Assembly (NCBI GenBank): GCA_013416795.1 | Contig: RQSC01000027.1 | Coordinates: 1 to 36,048 of the forward strand | Length of the DNA stretch: 36,048 nt | From: Prasinococcaceae sp. CCMP 1430 | Lineage: Eukaryota > Prasinodermophyta > Palmophyllophyceae > Prasinococcales > Prasinococcaceae | Direction: 5' to 3' | Shown here: positions 29,586 to 36,048 of the stretch, one piece after another | Numbering within the stretch: position 1 is the first letter of the stretch | How the letters are laid out: the number at the start of each line of letters is the position of its first letter | Position numbers and translations under genes: made by a program | Notes under the pieces: generated by a model | What the model was told of the DNA's origin: nothing | What the model saw: the letters and a program-made list of their open reading frames with translations, nothing else | Database searches by the model: none

Positions 29586-30207
29586 CGCGGTCGCGGCGCG
29601 GCGCGCGGCGCGGCACGCGGCGCACGGCGAGTGGCCGCCTCTGGCCTGGCAGAGCCTCCGTTCTCCCTCTCTCGTAGGTGCCTGCAGCGCCCGCAGAGCG
29701 CGCACGCACGCGCGAGGCCCCCAGCATGCGGTTGGCCCAACGAGTTGCCGGGGAACGGGAACCCGCGGCAGGACATTTCAGTCGCGCGCCCTCCGCAGAG
29801 TCCTATCGAAGACCATGCATCCCACGCACACTGGGAGCGGGCCTGTTCCGTAGTACTAAAATGCAGGTCAGAATCAAAGCGATAGGAAGTTCTACAAAAA
29901 AAATCGGCGGATTTTCCCCTGTGAGCTGCTGGGAAAGAGGGGCGGGCCGCGGGCGGGACGGCGGTGCAGGGGGAGCGGGCAGTGCACCGCGCCGGCGCCA
30001 CAGCGCGCCTGGTGCGAGCGCGGGAGAGCCCGCCCTCCCCGCCTCTCCTTCGACCGGTCTCTCTCCGAGGGCGGAGGGCGGCCGCACGCGCGAGTCGCGT
30101 GCCGCGCGGCGCACGCGCCGCGCTCCGCTGCGCGTGCGTGCGGGCCTGCGCGGGGATTTAGGGTTGGGCTGCGGACTGGTGGCGCCATGCGCGCGGCGCG
30201 CGCCGCC
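29586..30207. promoter_or_regulatory. Divergent upstream region of the thioredoxin-like gene and the small WTPFGGW protein
   Basis: No gene supported. An A8 tract (about 29896-29904) lies mid-interval in an AT-rich patch. A near telo-box (TTTAGGGTTG, 30157-30166) lies about 20 nt upstream of the first candidate ATG of the + strand gene. Confidence 0.5.
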
Positions 30208-30733
30208 ATGGGCGTGTACAACAAGCATCCGAACGTGTGGACGCCGTTCGGCGGCTGGTACTCGGACCCCAAGCAATGGAAGCGCAACACAGTGATGGCG
30301 GGCATCGGCATGGCCAGCATCCTCGTGCCTGCGTTCATGTACAGCGCGTCGATTGAGGTACGGGCGGCCACCACTGCTGCGAACGGCGTGGGCGCGGCGC
30401 CAGCGCAATGTCAAGCAGATGCGCGCGAGTGCCACGTGCTGTGGACTGCGCCTCGGGTGCGCTCGTCCCCTAGGCCCCGTGTACAGTGCCACACAGCATG
30501 TCGCTGCCCGCGCCGCGATCTGCGCCTGAGCTCTTTCGGCGCCTTGCAACGACCACGGTGGAGCGCTTCCCTCGACGCTGCGCCGGGCTGAGGAATCAAG
30601 CTGACGCACTCGCGCCATTCTTCCCCCCGCACACGTGCGCCGCGAACACGCGCAGCAACGGCCCATTGAGCCCAAGTTTCCCATCCCTTCACAGAAGTGG
30701 TGCAAGAACTTCGGAGAAAATGCCTACAAGTGA
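30187..30733 (+). CDS. Small single-helix membrane protein with WTPFGGW and PSQKWCK motifs, unknown function
   Basis: Exons are 30187 or 30208-30357 and 30656-30733, with a 298-nt phase-0 intron (GAG|GTACGG..CGCAG|CA). From ATG 30208 (context gccgccATGg) the protein is 75 residues; ATG 30187 adds MRAARAA. The sequence runs MGVYNKHPNVWTPFGGWY, SDPKQWKRNT, one hydrophobic helix (VMAGIGMASILVPAFMYSA), then SIE|QRPIEPKFPIPSQKWCK and NFGENAYK. The splice joins two parts of an uninterrupted conserved-looking segment. The architecture recalls short accessory subunits of mitochondrial inner-membrane complexes, but I cannot name the family, so this is only a suggestion. Confidence 0.68.
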
Positions 30734-30928
30734 AGTAGGCACCGGCGTCGCTGCCCTGTAAAACACATTTTTGGAATACTGCAGCACGCATGCTCACGAC
30801 GACGTGCGCACAGACAGAGAGCTGATTACCCCCTGTCTCATCGCGCGGGGTCGCCGCGCGCGCGCGTGCTCCCGAGCGGATTGTACACGATTTACACGAT
30901 GAGAGTACAATTGCGAGCAGTGGCGCAC
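30734..30928. other. Tail-to-tail interval between the small protein and the REJ-like gene
   Basis: It contains TGTAA 24 nt after the small-protein stop (30757-30761) and TGTAA on the minus strand 33 nt after the REJ-like stop (30896-30892). The latter lies in a 9-bp tandem (TACACGATT, TACACGATG; 30884-30901). These may be polyadenylation signals of the kind used in green algae. Confidence 0.4.
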
Positions 30929-33900
30929 CTACCCGAAGAAGGACGAGCCACTGGACCCGAAGAATGAGCTGCCAGCCTGGACCCCGCTTGCCAGCTCCGC
31001 GTCGCTAAGGACGTAGCGCTGTGAGCGGCGCTTTCCAAACAGTAGACAGCACACACCGAGCAGCGAGAAGAACGCCCCTATCCCGCCGAGCGCGTACCAA
31101 TACTCTTGCATGGTCGATACCTTTTCGATACTGATGGTGGGCGGCTCCTCAGCCTCCGGCATCTGCACAAGGAATGCCATCACCTCAAGCGCCTCTCCCG
31201 CGTCGAGTGACGCCGGGGCGCGCACTGACGTGCACATGACCTCTCCGATGTACGAGGTGGTCCCTGAGGCCGTGTCGACTGCGGCCGTCATCTCAGGCTG
31301 CGCGCAAGTGACTTCGCCGAAGACGCCGTAGAGCATGTCATCTTCTGTGTGCATCAGGTCGTAGTAGAAGCCCGCGGCCCCGTCGTCGACACCAGAGTCG
31401 TCCGGCCCGAAGCTTAGTAGGGCGGCGCATGTGACACACTCAGTTGCTGAGAGCTGGCGCGTGTGCTTCACCGGAAGAGTCACCGAGTATCCTGTCCCGC
31501 CGTCGCCCTGCGAATGAGCCGCGACAGCGACTGGCGTCGACAGCGACATCGAAGTTGCCATAGTAACCGCGACACCCGCGAGGCAGCGTCCTTGAGAGCA
31601 GAGCACGGGCGATCGCAGCACGCTCGGGGAGTGCTCGGTGAAAGCTGCGACAACAAGAGCGTCTTCGCCTGCAGCAACGGACACTGCAGAGGCCGGCGGC
31701 AGATGCCACTTGCTCCCGAGAGGCAGCTCGGCAGCCTCACCCGCTACGGGCCACGTCGCCTGCGACAGTCGCTTGACGGCCAGCGATAGCACCTCGCCGT
31801 CGGACACGTGCGACAGTGGGCCACCAACGGCGCCATCGCCGTCCACCATGATTTGCAGCAGCGCCGAGGCCACACCACGAGCATTTCGCATCGCATCTTG
31901 GATGGTGATGATTGCGAGCGCCTCCGCCGAAGGAGGAGGCGGCGGCGGCGCTTGCAGCAGCCGGCGCGCGGCGAGCGGAGGTGGCATAGTGCTCGCTGAG
32001 GCGGCAGTCGGCGGGGGCACATTCGAAGATCCCGACGTTGATGGAGATGGCACGACGTACAACTCTGCCGCTCGCGCCGAGGCTGCTGTGGAGTCGTGGC
32101 TGCGAACGCCACCAACGTGTGGCGACGTGGCGATCGCCTCGACTACGTGGCCGAGGCCGGCAACGAGCTCGCGCATATCGGCGACACTCACACGTGTGCC
32201 AGCGTCGATCGCATCCGAGAGAGCATCGCCAATGAGCTCAACGCCCTCGAAGGCGGCCTCGGCATTCACATCAGGTGCGTATGCAAATGCGACGCTTGCC
32301 ATGCGTGTCGTCCAGCGGAGCGCCCGACCAGCAGCCAACGCATCCCCGCCACTACGAGAGCCGCCGTTGCTGAGGGCATCGCGCGCAGCCGCAATCGCTC
32401 TCTTGCGGACAGCCGCGCGCCGATCGGCGCTCCCGTCCAACGCCGAGTTCAAAGTCGCGCATGCCAATCCGCCGGCTCGCGCAAGCTCCACCGCATCGAA
32501 TGTCGACTCGGCGGCTGCGAGCACGGCCTCGGCAGCACCAATGACATCCGAGGGTGATGTCACGAAGGCAAGATCAACCTCAGAAGTTGCGCCAACGCCG
32601 TGTGCGTCATCGACATCGACATACGCAATGGCCAAGCCGTCCGCGCCGGTGGCGGCCACGGGCGCGAGAGCGCTCTGGACGCTGCCACCTATGGTCCCCC
32701 ACGGGCCCGTCAGTGGGATGCGCCTACGACCGATGTCCAGGACGCCGAACTCGTACGTCAGCCCCTCAGGACTACCAGCGCCATCGATCCAGCCAGACGC
32801 GTACAAGGCGACTTCTGTCGTAAGCGCCGCGCTGGTATGTGCTCGGTCGAGCACACCTCCAGTCGACAGGGCCCCTTTAATGTTGCCACCATGGGGCAGT
32901 CCGCTCGCCAGAATGGTCACCCGAGCAAGTCCGCGCTCGTGTTCCGGCGCGTCCGCCACTGCCTGAAGTGTGTACAAAGCTCCAGGACTAAGAAAGCCGG
33001 CAAGCACTTGGAGTTGCGAGTCGCCAGCGCCTCCTATGAATGCGTGCGAGTGCCCACTCATCAATGCTCGCCCGAAGCCGCCGCCCGGAGCCGACCACGA
33101 GAATGGACCGACGTCAGCGCTTCCCTCGACAGAAGCCGCCGCGGTCACAACCTGGCGCTGTGCGGAGTCGAAGATCAGCTCGTCGCCAGCACGCGAGAGC
33201 GACTCTGCCACACTGATGTTCACCTCGACAGCCAGGCCTTCGACAACTTCAAGCGTCTGAAACGCGACGGCGGTCTTTTCACCGACGGTAACGTCGGCGC
33301 GAATGCGGAAGCGCCGGCCATTGGTAAACTCAGGCGGCACCGACACTGTCTGAGGTGGCAGCTCCAAAACTGCCGTAGTCGAAGTAGCCAATGCCTCCGC
33401 GACACTTGGATCGCAATCAGTGTCGTACGTAGTGGTGTGATCACCAGGCTCTGACACAGTCCTACAGCTCCACACAACCGAAGACACCGGCACGTTCGGC
33501 GAGTCTGGGTCAGCGCACTTCGAAGCATCAAGCACAATCACCCCGGAGCTGCCCACGCGGCGATACGTGCCACCTGTGAGAAATGCCTCAGCTGGCGAAG
33601 ACTCCGCCGCCACTTCAACAGTCGCCTCATATGACCGCGTGCCGAGGTATGTCGTGGTCACACCAAAGACGTAAGTCGAACCAACATTGAGGCAACGTGC
33701 TGGCAGGACCAGATCGCGCGCGTCCATAGGCACCTTGTCACGCTCAATGCACGGTACGTCTCCATCAATCACACGCCAGGCATACTCGAGCGCGCCGTCG
33801 CCGTGTGTGGCCACCGGATCGGCCACGTCGACACTCTGGCGACAGATCACCGCCGGAAACGCGACTGTGGAAGCGAGGCGAAGAGGCTGAGCCGCCATGT

Positions 33901-35905
33901 GACGTCGCAACGCCGGACCTTGCACAGTGACCGCGGCCAAGGGCGCATTCCCGAAGGCTACCACGTGCGGTGCGGACGCCGCAGTCTCGCCGATGCAATT
34001 CTCGACCGTCACAGTTATCGAGTACTCGAAGTCTACGACTGCCTCGAAGCGGGTCACGTTGCCATCGAGGTACAGCACAGGGCCCTCGCTGAGGCCGATG
34101 CGTGAGACAAATGTGCCGATCGGAGGCATCTGCGTCCCAGTAGATGGATCAACAATACGCACCACTTCCCACCTGTACTTGGTTTCACCGAGCGCCCATC
34201 CTGGATCGCTCGCAGACGCGTCGAGTGACATGGGCGAACACGCCCCAAACAGAGACGCACCCGCGATGCGCGCCTCGAGGGCAGGGCCGACGCGTGGCAA
34301 AGCGAGCTCGACTGCGCCGTCAAAGTATAGCAAGTCCGAAGAGAAGAGCTCCTCGACGAAGACAAGAGAAAATCTCGAGTCGCCATCACGCACGCGCTCG
34401 CACACGCTGTTGCTGGAGCCGTCGCTATACCCCGGGGTGCCAAGCTGCACGGCGAGTTCGTGTTCTGATCGCCGATAGCATGCCGCCCCCGTGCCCAAGA
34501 GGTCCGTCACTGTCGCCGGGGCAAACACGTCCTCGCACACGAAATTCTCGGACGCAAACACGTCAGGAGAGTCGCTGAAGGATACGACGATTTCCGCGCG
34601 TTGCGCGTCCAGATGCGCCTCTGCGTCTACCACGCGAGGCTGGATCGTAACCCGGAAAGACGCTGGCGAGGCGTCGGTTTGGCCACGAGCACTCGACCGC
34701 GCCTGAACTACCATATCTCCCAGCCCGCTCACCGGGACCTCGAAGACTGACTGGCCGGTCGGAAGAGCTACCCAAGGGGCCGAATCGATGCGATACTCGA
34801 AAGTCGCCTCGTGGTCGATCGTGGAAGTCCCCTTGAGCACGGCCCCAGCCTCGAATTTGAGCATCCAGGTGGTTGGCAGGCCGATCCGCTTGGGAGGTTT
34901 GTATACGAAGTACGTATCGGGTGGCAGCGGGTCGCCACAAGAGGAGCGCGGGTCACCCGGATAACCCCACGGGCAATCGCCACACTCGATGACGCTCGCG
35001 CTGACATCCCCGGCGAGGTAGTCCATGGGATACGTGAAGTACGCGGGAAGCGTGAAAGCTGCGCCCCCGACTGCGCAAGTATCTGTCAGCCACTCGGCCG
35101 TGAGTGGACAATTGCCGTGCCACGCGGCACCTTCGTAGCTCGCGCAGTGCCTGAAGTATGGTTCGAGAGTGTCCCAGGTTGCCATCCAGCACGTGCAGTC
35201 AGACACGTTTTCAGCCGACCCACACTCCTCTTCTTGGCTGAGCGCCAGACGGGCGTCCGTGTGGTTGCACCCGGGGGCCGCGAGAATGGCAGCTACGTGC
35301 GCGCTCCGCAAGGCGCTACACCGCGCATCTAGCGTGGTCTCCACGATGTCACATGTGACCTCAACGGCACACCCTCCATTGGTGTCTTCGCAGGAGCCAA
35401 ACATGGCCTCTGCTGTCAACGGGGGCGGCGACGGTGGCATCGGCGGGGGCAGTGGGGGGTGCGGCGGAGGGACAAGGATCGGCTCCGGGGGCGGGGTCAT
35501 CCACGGGTGAGGGGCCGGTGGCGGCCCCGATGCGTGCACCGGCGGTGGCCCGTGCGCACCATACGCGCCCTGCTCGTCGCCTCCATAAGAGCCGTACGAT
35601 GCCGGCGGCAGCATGGAGGGAGGCGGCAAAAACTCGCTGAACTCATCCTCGAATGGCGGCGGGACGTAGAAGGCCAGACCAGGGAGCGGGGGCGCGGACC
35701 CGTCGCCACCATCGCCGCAGCGCTGCGCGCTACCACCGTCGCCGTAGCCGTAGGCGTTGCCGAGCGCATCGCAGCCGTACCCCCCGGGGGGCGGCGGGAG
35801 CTCAGCTCGCGCGGGCGTTGCAGCGAGCGCCGCCGCCGCCGTCGCACAGACAAGCGCCACAGCTCGCGCGGCTACGGGGGTCCCCGCGGCGGGTCCACTC
35901 ACCAT
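30929..35905 (-). CDS. REJ-like type I surface protein with Pro-rich N-terminal region
   Basis: 1658 residues in one exon. The N-terminus (about 1-35) is a signal peptide (AVALVCATAAAALAATPARA). A Gly/Tyr and then Pro-rich stretch follows (residues about 120-165, PPPHPPLPPPMPPSPPP), resembling hydroxyproline-rich algal surface proteins. Next is a Cys-rich segment with NVSDCTCW, then beta-rich Ig/PKD-like repeats. A receptor-for-egg-jelly-type signature GASLFGACSPMSLDASASD lies near 34250, and a second, SGVIVLDASKCADPD, near 33510. A single membrane helix lies at about 1603-1624 (GGIGAFFSLLGVCCLLFG), followed by a basic stop-transfer and a 34-residue tail ending in two SSFFG repeats. REJ proteins act in gamete recognition or as polycystin ectodomains; here there is no polycystin channel, so a surface receptor or adhesin is inferred. 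ATG 35905 is immediately followed by GTGAGT. Confidence 0.72.
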   Translation of the reverse strand: MVSGPAAGTPVAARAVALVCATAAAALAATPARAELPPPPGGYGCDALGNAYGYGDGGSAQRCGDGGDGSAPPLPGLAFYVPPPFEDEFSEFLPPPSMLPPASYGSYGGDEQGAYGAHGPPPVHASGPPPAPHPWMTPPPEPILVPPPHPPLPPPMPPSPPPLTAEAMFGSCEDTNGGCAVEVTCDIVETTLDARCSALRSAHVAAILAAPGCNHTDARLALSQEEECGSAENVSDCTCWMATWDTLEPYFRHCASYEGAAWHGNCPLTAEWLTDTCAVGGAAFTLPAYFTYPMDYLAGDVSASVIECGDCPWGYPGDPRSSCGDPLPPDTYFVYKPPKRIGLPTTWMLKFEAGAVLKGTSTIDHEATFEYRIDSAPWVALPTGQSVFEVPVSGLGDMVVQARSSARGQTDASPASFRVTIQPRVVDAEAHLDAQRAEIVVSFSDSPDVFASENFVCEDVFAPATVTDLLGTGAACYRRSEHELAVQLGTPGYSDGSSNSVCERVRDGDSRFSLVFVEELFSSDLLYFDGAVELALPRVGPALEARIAGASLFGACSPMSLDASASDPGWALGETKYRWEVVRIVDPSTGTQMPPIGTFVSRIGLSEGPVLYLDGNVTRFEAVVDFEYSITVTVENCIGETAASAPHVVAFGNAPLAAVTVQGPALRRHMAAQPLRLASTVAFPAVICRQSVDVADPVATHGDGALEYAWRVIDGDVPCIERDKVPMDARDLVLPARCLNVGSTYVFGVTTTYLGTRSYEATVEVAAESSPAEAFLTGGTYRRVGSSGVIVLDASKCADPDSPNVPVSSVVWSCRTVSEPGDHTTTYDTDCDPSVAEALATSTTAVLELPPQTVSVPPEFTNGRRFRIRADVTVGEKTAVAFQTLEVVEGLAVEVNISVAESLSRAGDELIFDSAQRQVVTAAASVEGSADVGPFSWSAPGGGFGRALMSGHSHAFIGGAGDSQLQVLAGFLSPGALYTLQAVADAPEHERGLARVTILASGLPHGGNIKGALSTGGVLDRAHTSAALTTEVALYASGWIDGAGSPEGLTYEFGVLDIGRRRIPLTGPWGTIGGSVQSALAPVAATGADGLAIAYVDVDDAHGVGATSEVDLAFVTSPSDVIGAAEAVLAAAESTFDAVELARAGGLACATLNSALDGSADRRAAVRKRAIAAARDALSNGGSRSGGDALAAGRALRWTTRMASVAFAYAPDVNAEAAFEGVELIGDALSDAIDAGTRVSVADMRELVAGLGHVVEAIATSPHVGGVRSHDSTAASARAAELYVVPSPSTSGSSNVPPPTAASASTMPPPLAARRLLQAPPPPPPSAEALAIITIQDAMRNARGVASALLQIMVDGDGAVGGPLSHVSDGEVLSLAVKRLSQATWPVAGEAAELPLGSKWHLPPASAVSVAAGEDALVVAAFTEHSPSVLRSPVLCSQGRCLAGVAVTMATSMSLSTPVAVAAHSQGDGGTGYSVTLPVKHTRQLSATECVTCAALLSFGPDDSGVDDGAAGFYYDLMHTEDDMLYGVFGEVTCAQPEMTAAVDTASGTTSYIGEVMCTSVRAPASLDAGEALEVMAFLVQMPEAEEPPTISIEKVSTMQEYWYALGGIGAFFSLLGVCCLLFGKRRSQRYVLSDAELASGVQAGSSFFGSSGSSFFG

Positions 35906-36048
35906 TCTGCAACGGATCTCAGGACACGACAGCCACGCTGCGCCCCCCGGCGCGCTCCTCCGGGCGCCACGCCGCGGGATGCCGCGCTGCGCCTGCGCTC
36001 TCGCCGCCGGCGCCGCGGCCTGACGCCCCGCGGCGGCGTTCGAACGCG
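35906..36048. promoter_or_regulatory. 5' flank of the REJ-like gene
   Basis: GC-rich end of the window upstream of a minus-strand gene. No other feature is seen. Confidence 0.35.

Noticed and set aside
28888-29727. 279-residue single-exon thioredoxin protein
   Set aside because: The N-terminal 160 residues and the C-terminal end are translated introns; the three-exon model restores a normal thioredoxin with a clean start and end.
31638-32966. 442-residue + frame
   Set aside because: Antisense to the REJ-like gene; Ser/Ala/Thr-rich shadow.

Overview
This is nuclear DNA of a GC-rich, flagellated, probably photosynthetic or recently photosynthetic protist. Genes carry GT-AG spliceosomal introns of about 80-300 nt, coding sequence is strongly biased to G/C at third positions, and there is no operon structure. 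The gene set includes an axonemal inner-arm dynein heavy chain, a thioredoxin of the axonemal NME8/NME9 type, a receptor-for-egg-jelly-like surface protein with a Pro-rich stretch, and Arg-rich N-termini that look like organelle transit peptides. A microalga such as a haptophyte or a green flagellate fits, but the lineage cannot be fixed from the sequence alone.

Layout, left to right: the 3' part of a PrmC/HemK glutamine methyltransferase (+, 1-1522); a decayed partial copy of a neighbouring gene's 3' end (1538-1800); a TCAF-like M60 peptidase with a Lys-rich tail (+, to 4933); a SAM-domain membrane protein (-, 5248-5970) that is the parent of the decayed copy; a DNAH10-type I1/f inner-arm dynein heavy chain (+, 6980-21302, three exons); GPATCH1/TOUGH (-, 21526-23893, two exons); LSM5 (+, to 24643, first exon unclear); an RBX1-like RING-H2 protein (-, 25252-26062, four exons); an unrecognised four-helix membrane protein (-, 26733-27469, two exons); D-aminoacyl-tRNA deacylase DTD1 (+, 27568/27730-28575, three exons); a thioredoxin-like protein (-, 28776-29585, three exons); a tiny single-helix protein (+, 30187/30208-30733, two exons); and a REJ-like type I surface protein (-, 30929-35905).

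The genes are packed tightly and alternate strands almost perfectly: nine of eleven neighbouring pairs switch strand, giving four head-to-head promoters and five tail-to-tail junctions. Two exact telo-boxes and one near match, and several poly(dA:dT) tracts, lie in these upstream regions. GPATCH1 and LSM5, both pre-mRNA splicing factors, share one divergent promoter. Twelve of the fourteen introns placed here are phase 0.

The most interesting points are: the RBX1-like protein that has lost all four ligands of the extra RBX1 zinc site and gained a canonical CPLC pair; the TCAF-like protein with an intact HELGH where vertebrate TCAFs are degenerate; the decayed duplicate that brackets that gene with its parent; the CGPS thioredoxin; a perfect 17-bp inverted repeat in a thioredoxin intron; and the clustering of the only two dynein introns inside AAA1. 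No CRISPR array, tRNA, rRNA or recognisable transposase was seen. No clearly new multi-gene system was found.
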